Assembly (NCBI GenBank): GCA_023055355.1
Contig: JALJCS010000029.1
Location: forward strand, 6,314,001-6,378,000
Length of the DNA: 64,000 bases
From: Agelaius tricolor
Lineage: Eukaryota > Chordata > Aves > Passeriformes > Icteridae
Direction: 5' to 3'
Each line of letters begins with the position of its first letter. Within the stretch, counting starts at the first letter, position 1. This document shows, one piece after another, positions 51,755 to 62,049 of this stretch. The notes beneath the pieces were generated by a model, which was given only the letters and a program-made list of their open reading frames with translations, was not told the DNA's origin and did not search any database. The position numbers and the translations under genes were made by a program.

Positions 51755-53408
51755 GGAGATGCTCCCCATCACATCCCTGCAGCTGCTGGCATGGGAGGGG
51801 TTAATTTAAACCAGCACAGTTTAGGCTGGAATGATTCCTGTGGAAAGTAAAGGGGAAACAAAAAAAAAAAAAAAGAAAAAACCTCAAAGTGGTGAATTTT
51901 GAATTGGGAGGCTGACCAAGGAGCAGATAAAGCCAGTGTGGAGTTAAAATCCTTTAAAATAAAAAGGATGTGAATTTTCTGTGCCTGGTGTGAGTGATAT
52001 TATAAATCTCAGTGAAGCCCTCAAATTCTAAAAGGATATAAATCTAATTAAAGTGATATAAATCTAACAGGGGAAATACACTGTAAATCCAGCCAAAGTG
52101 ATACCCATCTAAGGAAAGCAATGCAAATGCACCAGAAACACCATAAATAAAATCAAAGCAATATAGGAGATGTAACGGGAGCAATCTGAACCCTAAATCA
52201 AGTGCTACAAATACAGCAGGATGATCTAAAACTAATTAAAGTGATTTATAAAATGGACATTTGGAGAAGAACCATGACCCACAGAAGAGGACAGGAGCAG
52301 GAGAGGTTTATGAGCAATAAAAACACAAAGAATCAGCCAAGGTTAATGAGGTGCTGTGCTCCAGCTGCAAAAAGGGTCAGGGAAGCTCCTCTGCCCACAA
52401 CTCTGAATCCCATTTTGAGCCACATATTATTTTTCCAATAATATATTGGAAATTATATTTATTATGTTATTTTTCCAACAAAATCCCATATTCTGAGCCA
52501 CATTTCACAGGTCAAGGCAGCGAAATGGGGGAGGTTTAGTGGGGTAAATGGTGAAAATAATGCCATTTTTCCATTTTTTGCATTTTTTTTTTGCATGCAG
52601 GAGAAGCCAGAATCAGAATCCTTCAGCCCAAGATCCTGGGAGCTTTTGGGGATCCTCAGCCAAGCAGGGATTTGTGGCAGCTCAGGAGAACTCAGCCAGC
52701 ACAGCCCTGACATTTCCCCCCTGCTCATTCCCAACCCACATTTTCCTGTGTACAGTGAAACAACAAAAAGAAAATGAAGGATTTGGGGATTTTCTCCACC
52801 CCCTTCCCCTCCTGTGTTTAAAGGCAGAATTGTCCCAAATCTGCTGTCGGAGACAAGCAGACACAGTGGGGACTATTTTTGCCTTAAACTGGAAAAATCT
52901 CATTTGTAGTTTTCATTTTCCTCCACTTACTTGCACATAAAATAAGTTCCTAAAGGTCCTAAGGTCCTTTTTTTTTTATTTTCTTTCACTGAAGTGATGC
53001 AATAATTGACCTAATCCAGCCACAATCCAAAGAATCACAATCAATAATGCTGTTTGTCTTTGGGGGAAAAATAAATCAATTCCAGAAAATAACCAGGTCT
53101 GCTTAAAATTCTGGCTGCCTTTAGCAAAAAGAAAGTATTTTCATTCTGAATAATAAAACACCCTCAGTTCAGCTTTACAATTGTGCTTTTCCCTTCCAAT
53201 CTTCCTCCAAAGTGCCATATGTTTTATTCTTGCAATTCCAACATTTTTTGTGCTTGAAAGTCATTTGGCATTTGAGCATCTGCAGTGGCCTGAATTTTTT
53301 TCTTTTTTTTCCAGAGCTAAGGAAAATATCTATTTTGTGGAAACTCACTGGGAAGCAGCAATCCCCTCCCCAAACCCCCAACCCCAACAATTAATGTTCA
53401 AAAATCAG
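51755..53408. other. Unique, moderately AT-rich intergenic sequence
   Basis: Weak tandem similarity around AAAGTGATATAAATCTAA at 52028-52260. No gene recognised. Confidence 0.5.
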
Positions 53409-54245
53409 CCTGGAGGCTCCCAAACCCCTTTTCCAGATCCCAATCCTGCTCCTGTTCCCAAACCCTCCTGCAGCTCCCAAACCCTGCTGTAATCCTAAAC
53501 CCTTTTCCAGCTCCCAAACCCTCTTCCAGCTCCCAAACGCTTTTCCATTTGCCACACTCTGCTGTAACCCCAAACCCTTCCCAGCTCCCAAACCCTGCTG
53601 TAATCCTAAACCTTTTTCCAGCTCCCAAATTCTTTCTCAACTCCCAAACCCTTTTCTAGTTCCCAAACCCTGCTCCAGCTCCCAAACCCTGCTGTAATCC
53701 CAAACCCTTTCCCAGCTCCCAAACCCTTTTAAAGCTCCCAAACCTTTTCACAGCTCCCAAACACTGCTGTAATTCTAAACCCTTTTAAAACTCCCACTTT
53801 CCCAGCTCCCAAACCCTGCTGTAATCCCAAACCCTTTCCCAGCTCCCAACCCCTTTTCCAGATCCCAAACCCTGCTGTAATCCCAAACCCTGCTCCAGCT
53901 CCCAAACGTTTTCCCAGCTCCCAAACACTGCTGTAATCCCAAACCCTTTCTCAGCTCCCAGCCCCTTTCCCAGCTCCCAAACCCTTTATTTTCCAGCTCC
54001 CAAACCCTTTATTTCCCAGCTCCCAGCCCCTTTCCCAGCTCCCAAACCCTTTGTTTCCCAGCTCCCAAACCCTTTATTTCCCAGCTCCCAGCCCCTTTCC
54101 CAGCTCCCAAACCTTTTCCCAGCTCCCAAACACTGCTGTAATCCTAAATCCTTTGCCAGCTCCCAGCCCCTTTCCCAGCTCCCAAACCCTTTATTTCCCA
54201 GCTCCCAAACCCTTTATTTCCCAGCTCCCAGCCCCTTTCCCATCT
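53409..54245. repeat. About 20-bp minisatellite, roughly 40 copies
   Basis: Variable units of CAGCTCCCAAACCCTTTTCC and CTCCCAAACCCTGCTGTAAT type. Unit length varies between about 17 and 24 bp. Confidence 0.93.
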
Positions 54246-54629
54246 CCCTGCTGACGTTATCCCAGCTCACGGCTCCTGTCCCCAGCCCAGCCTCGCCCAC
54301 GTCCCTGTCCCCAGCCCAGGGCTGATGTCCCCACGGGCAGGAGATGGAGGCAGGCCAGGGCATAATCTGTTCCTCATTGAGCTCATCCTGCACTTTGCTG
54401 CTGATGTGGCGTTTGGGGGATGGAGCAAAGCAGAACCAAATAAATAAATCATCCCTTCCTCAGATAAAGCAGGGGAAGCACGAGGCCAGCCAAGGGAACC
54501 AAAACTCTTCCAGGTGACCCTTTAGCCTGCTCCCACAGCACGAGGGGAAAACCACAGCAGCTCCAGATGGCCACTGGAACTGACTTTACAGGAATATTTT
54601 TCATATCTCCAGTCAGTCTTTGCAGAGGG
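54246..54629. other. Unique intergenic sequence
   Basis: Nothing recognised. Confidence 0.45.
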
Positions 54630-54965
54630 TTCTTTTTTCTTTTTGTTTTTAAAATTTTTTTTTGTTTTGATTTTTTGGTGGATTTTTTTGGTTTTTTTTT
54701 TTTTTTTTGCGTTGTTTTTTTTAGTTTTGGTTTTTGTTGTTTTTGTTAGTTTGTTTTGGGGGGTTTTGTTTGGTTTTTTTGCTTTGTGTTTTTTTCTTGT
54801 TCTGCTTTTTTTTTTTTCTTTGTGGGTTTTTTTTTTGTTTGGCTTTGGGGTTTTGGGTTTTTTTGCTGTCTTTTTTTTTTCCTTTTTTTTTTTTGTTTGT
54901 TTTTGTGTTTTTGCGTTTTTTTTGTTTTACTTTGGTTTTGGGGTTTTTTTTTTAATTTTTTGTCT
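54630..54965. repeat. T/G-rich low-complexity tract
   Basis: Runs of T interrupted by GG/GGGG on the plus strand, C-poor. Compositionally the mirror of the A/C-rich tract at 4975. Open frames full of Phe and Leu here are artefacts. Confidence 0.9.
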
Positions 54966-55511
54966 CTCTCCCAGTCCTCTCAGGCTTCCCCCAGCCCTGC
55001 TCTCCAGGCTCTCCCTGCTCCCCTGCAGCCCAGCCCAGCTGCTGCTGTGTCATTTTCACCACCCACCTCAAAGAGCAGCGCCGAGCTCAGCCATTCTGTC
55101 GGGTTCTGGTGAAAAATCCCAGCTGCCTGAGAGTTTCCTGTTCCCCTCCCTCACCTCCCCCTTGAAGGAGCTGGGGGAAGCAGGAATGCAAATTCCAGAG
55201 CTGGGAATATTTTTCTTCCCTTTCTGAGGCAGGTGAGAGAAATCAGCAGCAGCTTTTGAAAAACCACCCCAAAAAGTGGAGACTCAAATCCCAGAGCTCC
55301 CAAACCTCCCTCAGGAAAGGCCCAAACTCTGAATTTCAGATGCTCCAGAGGCTGGAGGGGTTTGGCTGTGACTCAGGAGTTTGGGATGTGTTTTTCTGCA
55401 GAGTTAAACCCGTGGGGCTCCACGATCAGCTGGTGACCCAGGGAAGCAGAAAAAGCAAGAAAGGAGAAAACAAGGGGGCCCAAGAGCTGGAATCAGACCA
55501 AGCTGGCAGTG
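54966..55511. other. Unique intergenic sequence
   Basis: Nothing recognised. Confidence 0.45.
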
Positions 55512-55517
55512 GGAATC

Positions 55518-55902
55518 TGTGGTGGTGTTCACAGGGGTCTGAGGATGAGGGAAGAGATGAGAATGTTGACTCCATGTTTCAGAAGGCTGATTTATTATTT
55601 TATTATATATATTATATTAAAACTATACTAAAAGAATAGAAGAAAGGATTTCATCAGAAGGCTGGCTAAGAATAGAAAAAAAAGGAATGATAACAAAGGC
55701 TTGTGGCTCAGACAGAGAGTCTGAGACAGCTGACTGTGATTGGCCATTAATGAGAAACAACCACATGAGCCCAATCCCAGATGCACCTGTTGCATCCCAC
55801 AGCAGCAGATAACCATTGTTTGCATTTTGTTCCTGAGGCCTCTCAGCTTCTCAGGAGGAAAAATCCCAAGGAAAGGATTTTTCATAAAAGATGTCTGTGA
55901 CA
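55518..55902 (-). mobile_element. Passerine ERVK-like solo LTR with perfect target-site duplication
   Basis: Inverted copy of the family at 9498 and 10951: on the minus strand it starts TGTCACAGACATCTTTTATG and ends with CACCACCACA-type sequence. GGAATC flanks it exactly on both sides (55512-55517 and 55903-55908). No internal retroviral genes remain, so it is a solo LTR left by recombination. Confidence 0.95.
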
Positions 55903-56804
55903 GGAATCCTCCTTTGTTTGCCCAAAGCACCGTGGCAGGAGTTCAGGGATGGATTAAGGACAAGGCAGGATGCTCCTGCTTGTGGAGCTGCCACTGCCAG
56001 GCTGGAGAGAATCCCCCTGCTGCTGGTGGGTGAGGAATTTCCTCCTGGCTCTGAGGAATTCTGCAGCCTGGGATTAGCTGAGAGGAGAAATCACATCAAA
56101 TTCCCTTCACAGCTCAGGGCCAGAAGTGCCAGAGAACAGGAATTCCTGGCTGGGATGGAGGCAGAAGGGTCAGGGCACTCCTGTCAAGGAAAGAGAGACT
56201 TTCTGCATCAAACACTGCAGGAGGGAGGCAGAGCCTCCAGGACCCCACCCCAACAGCCCCTGAGGGAGGAATGACCCCATTGTGCAGCTCCAGGACACCA
56301 CCCCAGCCCAGCAGCCCCTGAGTCATGATTTTGGCAGTGTGGGGGCTGCCCTGTGCCTGCTGTGCTCATCCCAGCCAGGATGGGGCTGGGGGAGGTGGGG
56401 AGGGGATGGATGCCCATTCCTGGCTCCAGGCAGGCTCTGATTGCCCCAGCTCAGCCCTGGAACCACGTGCAGGACAGGAGCCAGAGCCCTTCCCCAGCAG
56501 CACGTGGGGAACGTGGCTCCGTTTCAAGGGACAAAGTGCAGGAGTTTCTCATTAACAGGGAATGAAAAGTTCCTGCTGGGATCCAGCTGGGCCAGCTCCC
56601 GAGGAGAAGGAGGGAAAGAAGGGGAAGAAAGAGGTGGAAAAGGAAATTAGAGCAGCACAACTGCACTCAGAGCTCTGAGCCTCACTGTGCTGTCCCTGCT
56701 GGACCCACACTGGGCCCAGCCTGTCCTGTTCCCCAAACCTTCTGGGGGATTGTCAACCTGATTTTTTCAGTTTTTCTAAGCCTTCTGATGTTTACATTAC
56801 ACTT
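55903..56804. other. Unique intergenic sequence
   Basis: No gene recognised; open frames are short and lack motifs. Confidence 0.45.
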
Positions 56805-57220
56805 TTATGTGAATAACTGATTGTTTTGCATTCTTTTCTGGAGGAGGAGAAATCTGATGGATTGTTGGTTTGTCCAGTGTCATTGAAAAGGTGGCACTGT
56901 CACTTTTGAAAATCTATAAATTTTATCTATAAATCTGTAAATCTATAAAAGTTGGAGTCAGAAATTAAACTTCTCTCTTTTTTACCTTGAGAGAGCTGTG
57001 TGTCCACATCATGTAAATAACTTATGGTTTTGCATTCTTTTCTGGAGGAGGAGAAATCTGATGGGCTGTTGGTTTGTCCAGTGTCATTGGAGAGGTGGCA
57101 CTGTCACCCTCCAATCCACTGTCACTCTTGGAAATCTATAAATGTTATCTATAAATCTATAAACGTTGGAGTCAGAAATTAAAAATTCTCTTTTTACCTT
57201 GTGAGAGCTGCGTGTCCATG
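56805..57220 (+). repeat. 204-bp tandem duplication, LTR-like
   Basis: Two copies share TTTTGCATTCTTTTCTGGAG, GTTTGTCCAGTGTCATTG, TAAATCTATAAA and CTTTTTACCTTG-type ends followed by GAGAGCTG(T/C)GTGTCC. This resembles, from memory, the end of a songbird ERV LTR; assignment uncertain. Confidence 0.6.
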
Positions 57221-58254
57221 TTGTGCTGGTTTGTGTCCTGCAGGCTCAGGGGATCACAGCTGGAACAGCCCTGACCTCGGTGTCACCCCCAGGAAAACCT
57301 CTCTGCACAGGAAACATCCACCAGGCACCCAGAGCCTGCCCAGGGCGTTTAGGAGCAGAGGAAAGGATGAAGAGGAGAAGTCCTGCACTGTTTCACTGTT
57401 TACATCATCTCCAAAAAGAAGCAGCTGAACTGTGATTCCCCTGAGGCAGCTCCCAAGGAATTTACCCAACATTCCAAGAAAAAAAAAACCTCTTTTTTTT
57501 TCTTTTTTTTTTTTTCTCTCCACCTACAGAGTTGGCTGCAAAAGCTCATTCTCACTGCACAGGAGGAAAAAAAAACAAACCCATTTTGTTGGGGAGAGCC
57601 CAGTCCTGCCAGAGAGCCCGGCCCACGTGGGCCAGGCTGGGAGCAGGAGTGGGACAGGAGGGAATAAAGTGGCTCTGGATGTGGTGGAGCTGGGGGTGAT
57701 GCACAGGCAGCAGAAATGGAAAGGTCAAGTTTCCCACTAGCCCCAAGAGAGGGATCTTCCTTCTGGGGGAGCTAGAGGAGGAATAAGGAGGAGAATCTGA
57801 GCAGCAAACAGGGAGATGGTCCCTGGGAGCACGGGAGAACCTCCTTGGGCAGCAGCACATTCCCAAGCCATGGAGGAGGCCACATTCCCTTCTTGGAGGT
57901 GAAGGAGCAGAGATGGGGAAGGCTGTGGGAGAGATGAGGGGAAAGGAGGGAAAAAGCTGAGTTTAGATACAGCAGGAGCATTCCCCTTTCTTTTTCCCCT
58001 TTCCCTTTCCCTTCCCCTTCCCCTTCCTTTCCTTTCCTCCCTCATTTTTTCTCCACCAGAGAACCCCAGCCCCAGCAAAGCTCAGTTTTGTTCATGGTGG
58101 AGGAAGATCTGCTTTGCTTTCACCCCACCAACACCCACTCCTTCAGCCCTGCAGGATCCTGCCTGCCCTGGGGAAGCTCCAGGAGCAGAACCAGCCCTTC
58201 CTGCCCTTGGTTCTGCCCATCAGGGGCTGGTGCTGCTGCCCAGGGTGCCCTGCC
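57221..58254. other. Unique intergenic sequence with pyrimidine runs
   Basis: T-rich run at about 57492-57518 and a C/T stretch at about 57982-58045. No gene recognised. Confidence 0.5.
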
Positions 58255-58315
58255 CACCCCTGCCCATCCATCCCATCCCTGCCCATCCATCCCATCCCTG
58301 TCCATCCCTGCCCAC
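58255..58315. repeat. Short (CCCATCCCTGCCCATCCAT)n repeat
   Basis: About three units. Confidence 0.85.
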
Positions 58316-58604
58316 CTCCCCGTGCTCAGGGTGCAGGGCAGGGTGCAGGGACACAAAGCCCCGATCCCATTGCCATGGAGATGCTCACTCAAGCCAAGTT
58401 CAAAGGAAATTGTTCCAGCTAAAGCTGATGAGGCTGGCAGGAGAGGCTGGCTGGCAGCTGAAAGGGGCCAGCTCCTGGTGAAAGGAGGTGGGGTCAGAAA
58501 GGGGCCCTGCTCCAAAGAGCAGCTCCAGAGAGCCCTGGAGAGCTCCTTTGGAACAGAGCCTCCCCCAGCAGCACAGGAGGCCAGGCAGCATCCCCAGAAC
58601 ACCC

Positions 58605-58972
58605 CTGCAAGGTGCAGAGAGGGCAGGACAGAGAGAAGGACAGAGAGAGGGGCAGGACAGAGAATGCAGGACAGGGAAAAGGGCAGGACAGAGGAGGGCT
58701 GGACAGAGAGAAAGGCAGGACAGACAGAAGGGCAGAACAGAGAGAAGGACAGGACAGAGCAGGGCAGGACAGAATGCAAGACAGAGAATGCAGGACAGAG
58801 AGAAGGACAGGACAGAGCAGGGCAGGACAGAGAGAAGGACAGGACAGAGCAGGGCAGGACAGAATGCAGGACAGAGAATGCAGGACAGAGAATGCAGGAC
58901 AGAGCAGGGCAGGACAGAGAGAAGGACAGAGAAGAGATGGACAGGGAGAAGGGTGGGACAGAGAATGAAGGA
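58605..58972. repeat. Purine-rich minisatellite (GGACAGAGAGAA / GGGCAGGACAGA)
   Basis: Interleaved 10-12 bp words GGACAGAGAG, AAGGACAGGA, GCAGGGCA and AATGCA, with a partial higher-order period of about 50 bp. Strong A/G bias on the plus strand. Confidence 0.93.
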
Positions 58973-59346
58973 CAAAAAAGAGATTTGATAGGGTTTTTTT
59001 AGGGTCCTTTCAAGCATGACAGGCTGGGGGCAGCTCGAGGGGCACTGTGGGGGCTTGAGGGTGGCAGAGGCTGGGAGCTGAGGGAGGAGCAGGGAGAGGG
59101 CACAGTGGGTGACACACAGAGATGCTGAGGGCGGCAGGGGCAGCTGGAGGGTGACACCGAGAAGCTGGGGGCTGAGGAGCAAAGGAGAGGGAGTAAGGGT
59201 GACAGACAGGAGCTGAGGGGCAGCTGAGAGGGGGCTTGAGGGGCATAGGGGGGGCTTGAGGGCGACAGAGCCTGAGGGCTGGGGGACAAAAGGAAAAGGG
59301 CTGGCGTAGGTGTTTGGGGGTCTGTGGCCCGCAGTGGCCAGCTGCC
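58973..59346. other. G-rich degenerate repeat
   Basis: Loose repetition of GAGGGTGACA, GGAGCTGAGG and GGGGCTTGAGGG. No gene recognised. Confidence 0.6.
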
Positions 59347-59352
59347 ATCACC

Positions 59353-59741
59353 TGGCACTGACGTGTTTGATGAAAATCCTTTCGCTGGGATTTTTCACCT
59401 GAGAAGCCTCCGAACAGAAATGGAACCAATAACGATCTGCTGGCTGTGGAGTGTGGGCTGGAGATGGTTTAGCAACAGGGGCATCTTGGATTGGTCTCCT
59501 GAGCAGTTTCTACTCGATGACCAATCATAGTCCAGCTGTGTCGGGGCTGTGAGCAGTCCCAGGTTTTTATTATTCATTCCTCTCCAGCTTTCTGATGTCT
59601 CCTTGCTCTTTTAGTATAGTTCTAATATCTCATTTTCTTTTAATATAATAGAGATCATAAAATAATAAATAAGCCTGCTGAAAGAGGGGGTCAAGATTCT
59701 CATCTCTTCCCTTGTCCTGTGGACCCTCAAACACCACCACA
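59353..59741 (+). mobile_element. ERVK-like solo LTR with perfect target-site duplication
   Basis: Starts TGGCACTGACGTG and ends CACCACCACA, with the block TTAGTATAGTTCTAATATCT and polyadenylation signal ATAATAAATAAG. ATCACC flanks both sides (59347-59352 and 59742-59747). More diverged than the copies at 9498, 10951 and 55518. Confidence 0.94.
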
Positions 59742-59859
59742 ATCACCGGCTTGAGCTGATCTGGGCAGCATAAAATACAATTATTTTTCTATTTTAAAGC
59801 TTTTTATTTTTAAGGTATTTTTATTTAATTTTTATTTTACATTTAAAAAATTAATTAAA

Positions 59860-61060
59860 AATAAATGAAAAACAAAATAAAAGCCGTAAAATGCTGTAAA
59901 GTACCGTAAAAGTTCCATAAAGGGTAGTGCTGTAAAGCACAACTGTCGTAAAAGGTGCAGTAAAAAAAAAAAAATTAAAAAAATAAAAAGCTTTAAAAAT
60001 AGAAAAATTTAAAATAAAATAAAATTAAAAAATAAAATAAAAAGCTTTAAAAATAGGAAAAATTAGAAATAAAAATTAAAAAAAATTAAAAAAATAAAAT
60101 TAATTAAAAATAAATAAAAAACAAAATAAAAGCCGTAAAATGCTGTAAAGTACCGTAAAAGTTCCATAAAGGGTAGTGCTGTAAAGCACAACTGTCATAA
60201 AAGGTGCAGTAAAAAAAAAAATTAAAAAAATAAAAAGCTTTAAAAATAGAAAAATTTAAAATAAAATAAAATTTAAAAAAATAAAAAGCTTTAAAAATAG
60301 GAAAAATTAGAAATAAAAATAAAAAAAAAAAAAAAAATAATTAATTAAAAATAAATAAAAAACAAAATAAAAGCCGTAAAATGCTGTAAAGTACCGTAAA
60401 AGTTCCATAAAGGGTAGTGCTGTAAAGCACAACTGTCATAAAAGGTGCAGTAAAAAAAAAATAAAATTAATTAAAAATAAATAAAAAACAAAATAAAAGC
60501 CGTAAAATGCTGTAAAGTACCGTAAAAGTTCCATAAAGGGTAGTGCTGTAAAGCACAACTGTCATAAAAGGTGCAGTAAAAAAAAAAAAATTAAAAAAAT
60601 AGAAAGCTTTAAAAATAGAAAAATTAAAATAAAATAAAATTTAAAAAAAAAATAAAAAGCTTTAAAAATAGGAAAAAATTAGAAATAAAAATTAAAAAAA
60701 ATTAAAAAAATAAAATTAATTAAAAAATAAATAAAAAACAAAATAAAAGCCGTAAAATGCTGTAAAGTACCGTAAAAGTTCCATAAAGGGTAGTGCTGTA
60801 AAGCACAACTGTCGTAAAAGGTGCAGTAAAAAAAAAAAAATAAAAAAAATAAAAAGCTCTAAAAATAGAAAAATTTAAATTAAAAATAAAAATAAAAAAA
60901 TAAAAAGCTTTAAAAATAGGAAAAATTAGAAATAAAAATGAAAAAAAATTTAAAAAATAAAATTAATTAAAAATAAATGAAAAACAAAATAAAAGCCGTA
61001 AAATGCTGTAAAGTACTGTGAAAGTTCCATAAAGGGTAGTGCTGTAAAGCACGACTGTCG
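59860..61060. repeat. About 250-bp AT-rich tandem repeat, 6 units (one truncated)
   Basis: The block AAGCCGTAAAATGCTGTAAA recurs near 59880, 60130, 60371, 60497, 60748 and 60994, with spacings of about 250, 241, 126, 251 and 246. Each unit has a CG-containing core of about 90 bp and a long A/T-only spacer (AAAAATAAAAAGCTTTAAAA). Confidence 0.95.
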
Positions 61061-62005
61061 CAAAAGGTGCCGTAAAGCGCGACTGTCGTAAAGCGGCCGT
61101 AAAGCAAAACTGTCGTAAAAGGTGCCGTAAAGCGCGACTGTCGCAAAAGGAGCCGTAAAGCAAAACTGTCGTAAAGCGGCCGTAAAGCAAAACTGTCGTA
61201 AACGGTGCCGTAAAGCAAAACTGTCGTAAACGGTGCCGGAAAGCAAAACTGTCGTAAAGGTGCCGTAAAGCGCGACTGTCGCAAAAGGTGCCGTAAAGCA
61301 AAACTGCCGCAAAAGGTGCCGTAAAGCAAGACTGTCGTAAAAGGTGCCGTAAAGCGCGACTGTCGTAAACGGTGCCGTAAAGCAAAACTGTCGCAAAAGG
61401 TGCCGTAAAGCAAGACTGTCGTAAACGGTGCCGGAAAGCAAAACTGTCGTAAACGGTGCCGGAAAGCAAAACTGTCGTAAAGGTGCCGTAAAGCGCGACT
61501 GTCGCAAAAGGTGCCGTAAAGCGCGACTGTCGTAAACAGTGCCGTAAAGCGCGACTGTCGTAAAGCGGCCGTAAAGCAAGACTGTCGTAAAAGGTGCCGT
61601 AAAGCGCGACTGTCGTAAACAGTGCCGTAAAGCGCGACTGTCGTAAACAGTGCCGTAAAGCGCGACTGTCGCAAAAGGTGCCGTAAAGCGCGACTGTCGC
61701 AAAAGGTGCCGTAAAGCAAAACTGTCGTAAACGGTGTCGTAAAGCAAGACTGTCGTAAAAGGTGCCGTAAAGCGCGACTGTCGTAAAGCGGCCGTAAAGC
61801 AAGACTGTCGTAAAAGGTGCCGTAAAGCGCGACTGTCGTAAACAGTGCCGTAAAGCAAGACTGTCGTAAAAGGTGCCGTAAAGCGTGACTGTCGTAAAGC
61901 GGCCGTAAAGCGCGACGGTCGCAAAAGGTGCCGTAAAGCACCACTGTCGTAAAGCGGCCGTAAAGCAAGACTGTCGTAAAGCGTGACTGCCGCAGTGCCG
62001 TAAAT
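61060..62005. repeat. 28-bp CpG-containing satellite, about 33 copies
   Basis: The unit is close to GCCGTAAAGCGCGACTGTCG followed by TAAAAGGT, with variants CAAAACTGTCG, CAAGACTGTCG and 26-bp units ending TAAAGCG. It has no stop codon in any minus-strand frame, giving three parallel open frames of 279-362 codons that are repeat artefacts. Confidence 0.96.
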
Positions 62006-62049
62006 AATGACTGTCGTAAAAGGGAGTGCCCTTCAGCTGTCTTTGTCAG

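Noticed and set aside
53409..54245. Possible CRISPR-like array
   Set aside because: Units are contiguous and of variable length without unique spacers; this is a vertebrate minisatellite. The same reasoning applies to the other arrays.
54643..55227. Hydrophobic Phe/Leu-rich frame resembling a membrane protein
   Set aside because: It is the translation of a T/G low-complexity tract.
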